Shown here piece after piece: positions 8,485 through 17,519 of a DNA stretch of 64,000 nucleotides. Location of the stretch: assembly GCA_027487485.1 (NCBI GenBank), contig JAIYDN010000009.1, positions 62,001 through 126,000 of the forward strand, given 5' to 3'. The translations under genes and the position numbers were made by a program. Position 1 is the first letter of the stretch, and each line of letters opens with the position of its first letter. A model generated the notes under the pieces. That model did no database searches. It was given only the letters and a program-made list of their open reading frames with translations, and was not told the origin of the DNA. Origin of the DNA: Planctomycetaceae bacterium (GTDB lineage Bacteria; Planctomycetota; Planctomycetia; Pirellulales; Pirellulaceae).

Positions 8485-9300
8485 ATGATGTTCTGCTTCC
8501 TGCGCTTTGCTGGCCTTCTATTTTTTGTTTTCATTATCTGGTCTCCAGTAATTTCGATTGCACAAGAGACAGAGGAGAGTGAAATCGAAACGGACCGTGA
8601 TTCCTTTACTCCATCGACCAATGTCGTAGGACAAGGCCGTTCCGTTTTCGAAACCAGTTACTCGTTTATTGACAACCGAAATGTTCGCGAGACGCATAGC
8701 CTTCCTGAACTCTTATTCAGGTACGGGATCGGCGAAAATATGGAATTGCGATTGGGTGCTAATTACGAGATTGGAGGGGCAGGTAGTCCGATCTCGGCAA
8801 ATGTTCCTAAATCACTCGAGTCAACTCCGGAGCTTGAAGAGGAAAGCCGCGTTTTTTACGGTACGAAACTGCTGCTAAGTGATCAGGCCGAATGGCTTCC
8901 TCAAAGCTCATTTATTTTACAAGGCTATACCCCGACCAGCGGCGAAGTAACGGCAACTAGCTTTTCGGCAAACTATGTTTTCGGTTGGGAGTTCCAGAAC
9001 TCAATGGTTTGGGATTCGGCGATGCGTTACAGCACCGGTAACCTGGAAGAAGACAACTTTAACGTTTGGTCACCATCTACCGTCATCAAAATGCCGCTCG
9101 GCGAGAAATGGAAAATTCATGCCGAGTACTTTGGCGTGTTTTCCGAAGGCCGAGAGGAAGAAAGCACTCAGCATTTCTTTAGCCCCGGCATTCACTACCT
9201 CATTTCAAGCAATTTTGAATTGGGGACTCGAGTCGGTTGGGGATTGAACGAACAATCTCCCGACTTCTTTAGCAACATCGGTTTGGGCATTCGATTCTAG
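8485..9300 (+). CDS. Secreted outer-membrane-type protein (PF13557-like beta-barrel)
   Basis: A 271-aa protein with a signal peptide (hydrophobic residues about 5-27, cleavage near AQE). The rest is rich in alternating aromatic and polar strands ending in phenylalanine (GLGIRF), as in beta-barrel outer-membrane proteins. The segment DRDSFTPSTNVVGQGRSVFE and the repeated GWE/GWG strands resemble the 'MetA-pathway of phenol degradation' (PF13557) transporter-like family. An AAGGGA Shine-Dalgarno-like sequence at about 8477-8482 supports the ATG at 8485. It stands alone, about 260 bp from the divergent AT-hook-like gene. The substrate is unknown. Confidence 0.7.
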   Translation: MMFCFLRFAGLLFFVFIIWSPVISIAQETEESEIETDRDSFTPSTNVVGQGRSVFETSYSFIDNRNVRETHSLPELLFRYGIGENMELRLGANYEIGGAGSPISANVPKSLESTPELEEESRVFYGTKLLLSDQAEWLPQSSFILQGYTPTSGEVTATSFSANYVFGWEFQNSMVWDSAMRYSTGNLEEDNFNVWSPSTVIKMPLGEKWKIHAEYFGVFSEGREEESTQHFFSPGIHYLISSNFELGTRVGWGLNEQSPDFFSNIGLGIRF

Positions 9301-9431
9301 GGGCTTGCAACAACCAGAATTGCACTTTTTCAAAGAACGTCTGGATTCAAATGAAATTCCGCAGGGATTAGTATAGAGCGAGTATTCCTGCAGATACTGA
9401 GTCCACTTTTTCGTTTTTTGGATGGTTGTGC

Positions 9432-11675
9432 ATGCCTAGTTGGCTTTCTAAATGGCTACGGCCAAATCGGACCCTTTTAGATCCGATCCAAGCGCATATG
9501 ACCTTTGGGCAGACTTCGGTCGCACGGACGGTTCGACGCACCGGCTTGTTTCTCAAAAAGCAGCTTTGGGTATGGCCAATTTTCGCCGTTATCTTGCTAT
9601 CCATAGCGGGCTATGTAGTTAGTACATCGATCAATAGCACGATCAAGAATAGTCTTCAATCAGAACTTTCGACTCTGCTAAATGTAGAGCGAGCGATGCT
9701 TGAAAAGTGGTTTAAGGTCCAAGAATTGAGAACGTTGACGTTAGCAAATGACCAGCAGGTTCGTAAGACTGTGATTCAAATGCTTGCGATGGATAAGAAT
9801 TCTCTCCGGTCAGCAAGCAAATCGGACCCATCCATGAATAGTGGACCAAGCGTCGCGGAGCTCGGAGAACAACTGCGAGAGGAATTGGAAGCGAGCATGT
9901 CCTCTTTGGATTTTGTGGGCTTCATCGTGGCTGACAAACAACAGCGTATCATCGCTGCTCAAACCAACGAACTGGTGGGGCAGACCTTTCCGCAATTCGA
10001 ACCATTTTTGAGCAAGACACTTGAGGGCGAACCAACCGTCAGCACGCCCTTCCCGAGCGTGGTAATGCTCAAAGATCGAACTGGGCGTCTCCGCTCCGAA
10101 ACACCTACTATGTTCGTATGCGCCCCTATCCGCGACGACAACTTGCAGATCGTTGCAGCCCTTGCGATGCGTATTCGTCCAGAAAAGGAATTTACGGAAA
10201 TATTACAACTCGGAAGACTTGGTCAGACCGGTGAAACCTATGCGGTCAATTCTCAAGGGATGATGGTCTCCAACAGCCGGTTCGATGAGCAATTGATCTT
10301 GTTGGGGGTGCTGCCGGACCACGCAGGCTCGGCTTCGATTCTCAATGTTCAAGTGCGGGACCCTGGGGGTGATCTATCCGACGGCTTCCGTCCAAAAGTT
10401 CGACGTGCAGAACTTCCTCTGACAGAGATTTGTGTCAAAGCATTGAGCGGCACTTCCGGTGTTTCCGTGGAAGGTTACCGAAACTACCGAGGTGCGATCG
10501 CCGTTGGTGCGTGGACTTGGCTTCCTAAGTACCAATTCGGCTTGATCACCGAGATTCATTCCTCCGAGGCCTTTCGCCCATTAGCAATTCTCAATTGGTC
10601 CTTTTATTGCCTTTACGCTTTATTAGTCATCAGTGCTATTGCCATTTTCGGTTTTACTGTGATGGTGACTCGCTTGCAGCGTGAAGCCCAAATAGCTGCC
10701 ATCGAAGCCAAGCAATTGGGCCAGTATCGACTTGAAACACGCCTTGGAGCGGGCGCAATGGGAGTTGTCTACAAGGGACATCACGCAATGCTTCGTCGTC
10801 CTACGGCTATTAAGATGTTGCAAGCAGATAATCTGAATGAAGCAGCTATTGGACGGTTTGAACGCGAGGTGCAAATCACCAGCAAACTCAATCATCCCAA
10901 TTCGATCGCAATCTACGATTTCGGTCGAACTCCGGAGGGTGTTTTCTATTATGCCATGGAATTTTTGGATGGAATCGACTTACAATCCTTGGTTGGTAAT
11001 TATGGACCTCAATCGGAAGGGCGTGTGATTCATATCCTGAAACAGGTTTGTGGTTCGCTCTATGAAGCCCATTCCATGGGGCTCGTTCACCGCGATATCA
11101 AACCTGCCAACATCATGCTCAATCGTAGAGGTGGTGAATCGGATGTGGTTAAGGTGTTGGACTTCGGCTTGGTCAAGGCTCTCGATGAGCGCGATTCATC
11201 GCAGAATGCCGGCGTTTCGGGTACGCCTCTCTACATGTCGCCTGAATCGATCCAAACCCCGGACGCGGTGGACGGACGAAGCGATTTGTATGCACTGGGA
11301 GCCGTCGGATACTTTCTGCTGACTGGCCAAACGGTGTTTCAAGCTCGCACACTTAGCGAACTTTGCCAACAGCATATCACGGCCGTTCCTGAACTTCCTT
11401 CCCAACGATTGGGCCGCCCTGTCTCACCAGGACTGGAGGATGCTTTGATGGCATGCCTGGAAAAGAATCGCGCAAAACGTCCTCAAACCGCGCGGGCACT
11501 TTCCAAGATGCTCGAGTCCATTGAAATAACAGACCACTGGACAAGCGACGAAGCCGAAGCTTGGTGGGGAAGGCATGAACGCAAAGTCAGTAAAGCCCTT
11601 CCCTCGGCTGACATACCTACGTCCACACCAACTACGTCCAGCTCAGGATTTGACCAAACGATTGGCGAACGCTAA
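9432..11675 (+). CDS. Membrane Ser/Thr protein kinase with N-terminal extracytoplasmic sensor domain
   Basis: A 747-aa protein. One membrane helix (about residues 45-67) is followed by an extracytoplasmic region of about 325 residues that resembles a double-Cache sensor (GQTGETYAVNSQGMMVSNSR). A second helix (about 393-414) leads to a cytoplasmic Hanks-type kinase domain (about 431-700). All kinase motifs are intact: the glycine loop GAGAMG, the lysine in TAIKML, HRDIKPANIML, DFG, and the activation segment GTPLYMSPE. This sensor-first order mimics histidine kinases and reverses the usual bacterial kinase layout. The ATG at 9432 is preferred over an in-frame TTG six bases upstream. The Ser/Thr-rich C-terminal tail has no recognised domain. 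Ligand and targets cannot be deduced. Confidence 0.9.
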   Translation: MPSWLSKWLRPNRTLLDPIQAHMTFGQTSVARTVRRTGLFLKKQLWVWPIFAVILLSIAGYVVSTSINSTIKNSLQSELSTLLNVERAMLEKWFKVQELRTLTLANDQQVRKTVIQMLAMDKNSLRSASKSDPSMNSGPSVAELGEQLREELEASMSSLDFVGFIVADKQQRIIAAQTNELVGQTFPQFEPFLSKTLEGEPTVSTPFPSVVMLKDRTGRLRSETPTMFVCAPIRDDNLQIVAALAMRIRPEKEFTEILQLGRLGQTGETYAVNSQGMMVSNSRFDEQLILLGVLPDHAGSASILNVQVRDPGGDLSDGFRPKVRRAELPLTEICVKALSGTSGVSVEGYRNYRGAIAVGAWTWLPKYQFGLITEIHSSEAFRPLAILNWSFYCLYALLVISAIAIFGFTVMVTRLQREAQIAAIEAKQLGQYRLETRLGAGAMGVVYKGHHAMLRRPTAIKMLQADNLNEAAIGRFEREVQITSKLNHPNSIAIYDFGRTPEGVFYYAMEFLDGIDLQSLVGNYGPQSEGRVIHILKQVCGSLYEAHSMGLVHRDIKPANIMLNRRGGESDVVKVLDFGLVKALDERDSSQNAGVSGTPLYMSPESIQTPDAVDGRSDLYALGAVGYFLLTGQTVFQARTLSELCQQHITAVPELPSQRLGRPVSPGLEDALMACLEKNRAKRPQTARALSKMLESIEITDHWTSDEAEAWWGRHERKVSKALPSADIPTSTPTTSSSGFDQTIGER

Positions 11676-11747
11676 GGCCGCCTAAATCCCTCTTGGTCAA
11701 ACACTGCAAGCTCACGTAAGGCCCTAGTGCAAACGAGGACGCCAGGA

Positions 11748-14246
11748 CTATTCACTGGATGAATTATTGCGCATGGCCGCTTCAAGCTTTTTGATGTCAT
11801 CGGCCGACAACTGCGGACGATCAATTTCGATCTTCAGTTTGTTGAGCTTTGCGGTCAGAGCAAACGGTGGTTTGTAATCGGCGTCATTCACCCCGGTCAA
11901 TGAGTCCGAGCCGATATCGAAGCTTTCGTCCCACTGCAAAGTCATTGGCAGAGTATGAGGCATCGCCTGGGTGTCTACTACTTTGCCATCGACTTTCAAC
12001 ACCCCGGTCCCTGGCTGCCCAAGGCCGCTTAGATTGTTAAACCGCAATGTTCCGGTTCCTAACCCCTCGTACTTGAAATCGAACTCAAGCAAATGCCTAC
12101 CCGGTGACAGCGCGTCTTTGCCTGCCCACTTGATTCGATTCAAATTCAGCATGTTCCATAGAAATACCGGCTTGCCTTCCAGTAAATAAAAACCATAACC
12201 AGCAAACCTTCCCCCCGAGGTTAAAATCATCCCCTCTGCTCCTTTTTCAGGAACCTCGATATCGGCCGAGATTGTATAAGAGCTGTTGAGAATAAAAGGG
12301 GAATCACCTTGTGGGAGTCCGATCATTGGAGTCGTATAAACGAACTCGGATCGGCCAGCTGTGATATTGGGTCTTGGCGTTGCAATTCTCGCAGCCACCG
12401 ATGCGTCCATGGGAAAGACCTGGTACTTCTTGCCTTCGGAAATGAACATCTGCTTCATTTCTTTTACTTTGTCGGGAAACCGAGCCGCTACGTTTTGCGA
12501 TTGGCTGAAGTCGGTATTCAGGTCATACAGTTCAAGCACTTGGTTGTTCAGCGGATCTGGATTGGCCGCGCCAAAAGCCTCCCAAGGGGCTCGATTGACT
12601 TTGGTGCTTAGCAACCAACCTTCATGATAAAGCGCATACTGACCCATCATTTCGAAGTACTGAGTTTTATGCTGGGAAGGCTGCTTCGCATTGGCCGCAT
12701 CGAACGTATACAAAAGACTGGTGCCTTCGATCGGGCTTTGGGGGATTCCGTCCACCTCTTCGGGTTGCTGAATACCTGCCGCTTCCAGAATGGTTGGAAC
12801 AATGTCAATCACATGACAGAATTGATTGCGCAGAGTTCCTCTGTCTTTGATCTTGGCAGGCCAAGAAATAGCCATGTTTTGCCTGATGCCACCCAGCTTC
12901 GATGCATTCTGCTTGAACCAAGTAAACGGAGTGTCAAACGCCCAGGACCATCCTGCCGACATGTGATTGTAGGTTTCTTCGGTTCCCCACGCGTCATACC
13001 ATTTCATTTGCAGCTCGACAGGCACGCTCATTCCGTTGAAGAAGGCCACCTCATTGGGCGTTCCGGTCGGGCCACCTTCGGCACTGGTACCGTTGTCACC
13101 GTTGATGTAGATGATCAACGTGTTATCGAGCTTGCCCATGTCTTCAATCGATTGAACCACACGTCCAATCTCACTATCGCTATACGCGGAGTAGGCTGCG
13201 AAGACTTCGACTTGTCGCAGGTAAAGCTTCTTCTCTTCCGGGGAGCAGTCGTCCCAGTTCTTGATCAAATCCTTAGGCCATGGTTCCAACTGGGTATCTG
13301 CGGGAATGATTCCCATTCGTTTTTGATTCTCGAAGATCTTTTCGCGAACCTTGTTCCAGCCCTCGTCAAAAAGATGCATGTCCCTAATCTTCTTGACCCA
13401 CTCTTTCGTGGGATGATGAGGTGCATGCGTAGCGCCAGGTGCATACTTCACAAAGAATGGCTTATTCGGCTCGATTTGATTGAGACGATTCAGATAGTCG
13501 ATCGCATCGTCCGCCATTCCCGTAACGAGATTCCATTCAGGCTTGCCTTCGAAGGGAAAAATTTGAGTTGTGCCGCGGAAGAGGTTTGGCTGCCACTGGT
13601 TGGCGTCTCCACCAACAAACCCATAAAAATACTCGAAGCCCATTCCAGTCGGCCATTGGTCAAACGGCCCGATCTGGCTGGATGCAAAAGAGGGCGTGTT
13701 GTGATCTTTGCCAAACCAAGAGGTTGCATAGCCGTTGTCTCTTAAGATTCGTCCAATCGTCGCTTTATCCTTGCCGATGATGCTGTTGTATCCTGGGTAG
13801 CCCGTTGACTGTTCGGAGATAACACCAAAACCGACCGAGTGATGATTTCTGCCCGTGATCAAAGCGGCTCGGGTGGGAGAGCATAGTGCGGTCGAATGGA
13901 TGTTGTTGTAACGCAATCCATTCTTCGCGATTCGATCCATCGTCGGCGTTGGAACCAAGCCCCCAAAGGTGCTCGGAACTCCGAAGCCGGAATCGTCTGT
14001 GATGATCAACAACACATTCGGAGCATCCTTGGGGGGAACCACTCGTGGTGCCCACCATGGCTTCGACTTCAATGCATCGGATTGGATGTCGCCGCCAAAC
14101 TTAGGGTCGGGCGGTGGGAGCTGTTTACCATCGATCGTGGCCGTGCCACTTGGCGAGCCCGATGCTTCATCGCCCTTTTGGGCTCGAACCAAAGAACATA
14201 GAGACACAAGCCAGACGGCCGCGAAGAAGAAGAATTTCGATTTCAT
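11748..14246 (-). CDS. Large secreted arylsulfatase
   Basis: An 832-aa formylglycine-dependent sulfatase. After a signal peptide (MKSKFFFFAAVWLVSLCSLV, cleavage near RAQKG) comes the sulfatase core. Metal-binding DD is in IITDDSGFG, the formylglycine signature is CSPTRAALITG with the modified cysteine, and SWFGKDHNTP is also conserved. It matches the long arylsulfatases (about 780-840 aa) with a C-terminal beta domain (IGLPQGDSPF onward). These enzymes remove sulfate esters; planctomycetes use many of them on sulfated polysaccharides, but this substrate is unknown. The ATG at 14246 was chosen over a TTG 15 bp upstream because it gives a canonical signal peptide. It shares strand and spacing with the three genes upstream, suggesting one transcription unit. 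Confidence 0.92.
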   Translation of the reverse strand: MKSKFFFFAAVWLVSLCSLVRAQKGDEASGSPSGTATIDGKQLPPPDPKFGGDIQSDALKSKPWWAPRVVPPKDAPNVLLIITDDSGFGVPSTFGGLVPTPTMDRIAKNGLRYNNIHSTALCSPTRAALITGRNHHSVGFGVISEQSTGYPGYNSIIGKDKATIGRILRDNGYATSWFGKDHNTPSFASSQIGPFDQWPTGMGFEYFYGFVGGDANQWQPNLFRGTTQIFPFEGKPEWNLVTGMADDAIDYLNRLNQIEPNKPFFVKYAPGATHAPHHPTKEWVKKIRDMHLFDEGWNKVREKIFENQKRMGIIPADTQLEPWPKDLIKNWDDCSPEEKKLYLRQVEVFAAYSAYSDSEIGRVVQSIEDMGKLDNTLIIYINGDNGTSAEGGPTGTPNEVAFFNGMSVPVELQMKWYDAWGTEETYNHMSAGWSWAFDTPFTWFKQNASKLGGIRQNMAISWPAKIKDRGTLRNQFCHVIDIVPTILEAAGIQQPEEVDGIPQSPIEGTSLLYTFDAANAKQPSQHKTQYFEMMGQYALYHEGWLLSTKVNRAPWEAFGAANPDPLNNQVLELYDLNTDFSQSQNVAARFPDKVKEMKQMFISEGKKYQVFPMDASVAARIATPRPNITAGRSEFVYTTPMIGLPQGDSPFILNSSYTISADIEVPEKGAEGMILTSGGRFAGYGFYLLEGKPVFLWNMLNLNRIKWAGKDALSPGRHLLEFDFKYEGLGTGTLRFNNLSGLGQPGTGVLKVDGKVVDTQAMPHTLPMTLQWDESFDIGSDSLTGVNDADYKPPFALTAKLNKLKIEIDRPQLSADDIKKLEAAMRNNSSSE

Positions 14247-14333
14247 GTTGTAGCCAACCAAGCAAAAAGGGGGTAGGAATCGATATGTCGTGAAAGTTCG
14301 TACTGCGATTCCTCAAGAGAAGTATGTTGCAAC

Positions 14334-15809
14334 TTACTGAGAATTGATGATCAACCCAGGTGGGCTCCAAGTCCCGTGGCCGGCAGGTAGCACCGACGGA
14401 GCATCTTCTTTGGGCCAATACAAACGCATGACAAGATAAATGGGTCCGTTGGGAGCTGGCAACCAGTTGGATTCTCGATCTGGTCCTGGATTGTCTTTCT
14501 GAATGTAAATGGTCAAGCCACCATCACTGTTGGTTTTCATGCTTGGCAGCATGGGCGAATTGATGAGATACCGATCGATAGGGTTTTTGATCAAAAACTG
14601 AGTCTTTCCGTCGTACATCGTGACCGACCAAAATGCATTCACGGGCGGAAGCTGACCAGGGGCAAAAGTCAACGTGTAATCATGCTTGCTGCAATCGAGC
14701 GTCTTTCCGTTGATATCCGTGCGGCTCATGGGATACATGGCCTCGACCGCATCGTTCCCGTAGATACCGCCTTTGGCAGCAGCAGCTCGCAAAAGCCAAT
14801 TGCCGTTGTAAAACGCGGCGTCACCAAAGACCGCACCGACTTTCCAGCCTTGAATATCCTTCATCCCTTCATTGAGAAGCCGATCGACTTTCTCGTCGCC
14901 TTGCTTCATAGCCAACAGCATTGCTGCCTGATGTGCGAGAGGTAGTTGTTTGAAGTGGAACGATTTTCCCGGTCCAATCCCGATTCGAGCAAGCCTTCCA
15001 CGAAGCTCCTTGGTCTCGGTTGTCTCCGGGACCAATTGCAAAGCCGCATCGAGATAGTCAAAAAAGTTCTGCTTGATTCCTTTCGTGGTAGCTGGAAGCA
15101 AGTCAAGTTCCGGCGGCGCGGCAGGGGCAGGTTGCTTTTGGTACGCCGAAAGAGGCTTTACCTTATAACCGGACTGCACTTTGGCAACCTCCGGCATATC
15201 CTGCGGGGCGAACAATTGAGTTCGGAAAATTGTCAGTGCGAAGGGAGTGGTCGAGCGAAATATCTGCTTGATTCCATTCGGTGTTTCACCATCCCAGTCC
15301 GGACCAACTACCAGATAGTCACCAGCTTCGTAGCCAGTTGCTCGACTGCCTATATAGCCATAGTTGTAGGCGTTTCCATCAATCAATTGCACCGAGTAAT
15401 AGCGATCTTTGGGGACCGCTGGAACTGAAAGTACCATGGGCTCCGATCGCAAATCGAACCAAAGCATCGAATACGGGGTATCGCTGTTGGGAGTGACCAC
15501 TGCGGTGTCTTTGTAAGTGAACACTCTTGTCTCGTTGGAGATCTTGTTAAACGGGCCTTTGTATTGCCCAGAATTTTTATCAATGCAGAACTCGTGCATC
15601 ACTGCATAGTTCATGACAATCGGCAAACCGTAGATATATGCTTCTTCCGCAATCGCTTTCGTTTCCGCCAAGCTGGGCCCATCGGCAACCTCTGCGTCAC
15701 CCGCCTGCGGTGCTGCAGAAACGGGCTGCACTTCGTCGCTGCGGCCTATCGAAGATATCGAAACCAAGCAAAACAGCGACGAAAACAGACTGGAATAGAC
15801 CTTGTTCAT
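14334..15809 (-). CDS. Secreted DUF1254/DUF1214 protein
   Basis: A 491-aa protein with a signal peptide (residues about 1-24). The N-terminal half matches DUF1254 (AYIYGLPIVMNYAVMHEF, TPNSDTPYSMLWFDLR, DRYYSVQLIDGNAYNYGYIG) and the C-terminal half matches DUF1214 (NAFWSVTMYDGKTQFL, then NPIDRYLINS and LRLYWPKE-type ending). These two domains occur together in many periplasmic or secreted bacterial proteins whose reaction is not established. It starts at an ATG only 12 bp after the stop of the glycine-rich gene and ends about 90 bp before the arylsulfatase, so all three are probably co-transcribed. Confidence 0.9.
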   Translation of the reverse strand: MNKVYSSLFSSLFCLVSISSIGRSDEVQPVSAAPQAGDAEVADGPSLAETKAIAEEAYIYGLPIVMNYAVMHEFCIDKNSGQYKGPFNKISNETRVFTYKDTAVVTPNSDTPYSMLWFDLRSEPMVLSVPAVPKDRYYSVQLIDGNAYNYGYIGSRATGYEAGDYLVVGPDWDGETPNGIKQIFRSTTPFALTIFRTQLFAPQDMPEVAKVQSGYKVKPLSAYQKQPAPAAPPELDLLPATTKGIKQNFFDYLDAALQLVPETTETKELRGRLARIGIGPGKSFHFKQLPLAHQAAMLLAMKQGDEKVDRLLNEGMKDIQGWKVGAVFGDAAFYNGNWLLRAAAAKGGIYGNDAVEAMYPMSRTDINGKTLDCSKHDYTLTFAPGQLPPVNAFWSVTMYDGKTQFLIKNPIDRYLINSPMLPSMKTNSDGGLTIYIQKDNPGPDRESNWLPAPNGPIYLVMRLYWPKEDAPSVLPAGHGTWSPPGLIINSQ

Positions 15810-15821
15810 GGCAGCAGCTTT

Positions 15822-17402
15822 CTAATTCGTTGCCGAATCAGGATTTTGCAAACGGACCAACAACCATTGTTCGGTTTTCTCTTTACCAAGATGCACCAAG
15901 CATGGTGCTTCCGCCTTGGTCAAATTGTAAAGTCCCGTTTCAAGGATGTTGGTGGTGTTGTCTCCGACGGTAAAAGCAACCCGCTGAGTTTGCTTATCGA
16001 CGGAGCCTTGAATCACCTGGTTTTGCTTGGAAGCGGTATCCGTGTAATTCCCTCGGAGAACACCGTCTTTGTTGACTGCCAATTGAATGGTAATGTCTGA
16101 CTTCGATTGTTCCGCCTTGGTGAATGCAAAGACCCCCAGCGGCAGCCAATCGCCATCCGGTGAAGCTTCTGCTTGTGCGCCTGTGGCTGCTAAGCCAGAA
16201 GCGGAATCATAGAACTCTTCGGATGTCCCGACGCTATCACCGTTGATGTAAACGCTGTTGTCTTCATAGACTACGTTGTTGCCATAATCATAATAGACTG
16301 GCGGTTGTTCGCTGTACCCACAATAGCTGGACGCAGTTGCCCAAGTGGATGCGTTCCAAATGGCGTTGGCGGTAACACCTGCTGCGAACCATGCACCTGG
16401 ATACTGAGCGTACCAACCTTGGCCGTACACTCCCCAGTTGTTGAAGTTACCGCGAACCGCTGCAGCGGCAGTGTATCGACCGGACGGCGTTACACGAGTG
16501 AAGCCGGCGCCAACCCCAGCAGGTCCAGCTGTCGCGATGCCACCCGCACCGTATCCGCCTGCGCCGACAGCCCCGCGGCCAGCAACCACTTGACCACCCG
16601 GCCCTACTGCGACACCACGAGCGGCGGCACCGCCGGCTGCTCCTTGTACACCACCAACTGCGGCTGCACCGCCATTGGGACCGACTGCTGCAGCTTTGCC
16701 TACGGTATTACCCTGAGGACCAGTTACGGTCACGCCAGCTGCTTGACCACCGCGAGGACCTTCCGCAGTCCCCTTGTTGACGTCAAAGTTACTACCTGCT
16801 TGGAAAGGGTTTCCATTGGCCATAGCGCCAGTTTTTGCACCGGCGTGACTCATACCTTCATCGGATGGCAAACCAAGAAAGCCGCTCAGCTCATTCTTAC
16901 TAGGAGCGTTGTATCGATTGGCCGCAGCGCCAGGTGCACCGGATGCACCAGGTCGTGGTCCAGCCCCGCCAGAGCTGAAGTTACCGGCCCCGCCGCCACC
17001 GAAGTTGGGTCTGTCAAGGCCGCCCATTGGCCTTGCACCGGCTTGGCCAGCGCCAAAAGAGCCACCTGGGGTGGGGCGTCCACCCGCCATTTGCCCACCA
17101 CCCATGTTGTTGAAGCCGCCGCCCCCGCCGAAGTTTCCGCCGCCCCCGCCGAAGTTTCCACCGCCACCGCCGAAGTTTCCACCGCCACCGCCGAAGTTTC
17201 CACCACCACCGCCGAAGTTTCCACCTCCTGAAAAGCCTCCTCCGCCTCGTGAAGCTCCACCGCTAAAGCCACCTCCCCCGCCACCACGTGCACCGCCGCC
17301 ACCGCCACGTCCAAAGCCCCAGCAGGGAGAAACGGGTAAACAGACGATCGTGAAACCTAATGCAAGGAGCAAATTCCGGTGTGATTTTTTTCTTGTGGAC
17401 AT
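15822..17402 (-). CDS. Glycine-rich secreted protein with tandem repeats
   Basis: A 526-aa protein with a signal peptide (about residues 1-29) and a long low-complexity region (about 30-330) dominated by glycine. This includes five consecutive NFGGGGG units encoded by an exact 21-bp DNA repeat, and Ala/Gly/Val-rich stretches. A Tyr-rich segment follows (VYYDYGNNVVYED). The last about 110 residues (from WLPLGVFAF) form a more normal conserved-looking domain that may bind or fold on its own. Planctomycete genomes often annotate such proteins as cell-surface or 'mu-protocadherin-like' proteins. A structural or surface role is inferred. It sits in the arylsulfatase/DUF1254 cluster. Confidence 0.85.
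   Translation of the reverse strand: MSTRKKSHRNLLLALGFTIVCLPVSPCWGFGRGGGGGARGGGGGGFSGGASRGGGGFSGGGNFGGGGGNFGGGGGNFGGGGGNFGGGGGNFGGGGGFNNMGGGQMAGGRPTPGGSFGAGQAGARPMGGLDRPNFGGGGAGNFSSGGAGPRPGASGAPGAAANRYNAPSKNELSGFLGLPSDEGMSHAGAKTGAMANGNPFQAGSNFDVNKGTAEGPRGGQAAGVTVTGPQGNTVGKAAAVGPNGGAAAVGGVQGAAGGAAARGVAVGPGGQVVAGRGAVGAGGYGAGGIATAGPAGVGAGFTRVTPSGRYTAAAAVRGNFNNWGVYGQGWYAQYPGAWFAAGVTANAIWNASTWATASSYCGYSEQPPVYYDYGNNVVYEDNSVYINGDSVGTSEEFYDSASGLAATGAQAEASPDGDWLPLGVFAFTKAEQSKSDITIQLAVNKDGVLRGNYTDTASKQNQVIQGSVDKQTQRVAFTVGDNTTNILETGLYNLTKAEAPCLVHLGKEKTEQWLLVRLQNPDSATN
17130..17222 (-). repeat. 21-bp coding tandem repeat in the glycine-rich gene
   Basis: The 9-mer GAAGTTTCC recurs at 17130, 17151, 17172, 17193 and 17214, an exact 21-bp period. 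On the minus strand each unit codes for NFGGGGG. Third-position differences between units (ccg/cca) show partial drift. Such in-frame repeats can change copy number by slippage without breaking the frame. Confidence 0.9.
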
Positions 17403-17519
17403 TTCGTTACTCTTTAGTTCTGTCGTTGGATTTTGTTATTTCAGGAGTTCGGTAGGTTTAGAAACTGGATCGAGTTCGTTCGGAGCATTCGAACTCGAGG
17501 GCACGTGCAACCAGATGGA

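Noticed and set aside
12624-13745. A 373-codon open frame on the plus strand opposite the arylsulfatase
   Set aside because: It lies wholly inside the well-supported arylsulfatase gene and shows no domain or signal; it is a by-product of codon bias.
17130-17222. A CRISPR-like array
   Set aside because: The repeats are contiguous, in frame and lack spacers; they code for the glycine region. The same applies to the 15-bp array at 30766-30840.
16305-17231. A 308-codon plus-strand frame opposite the glycine-rich gene
   Set aside because: It consists of the reverse of the repeated glycine codons and has no independent features.
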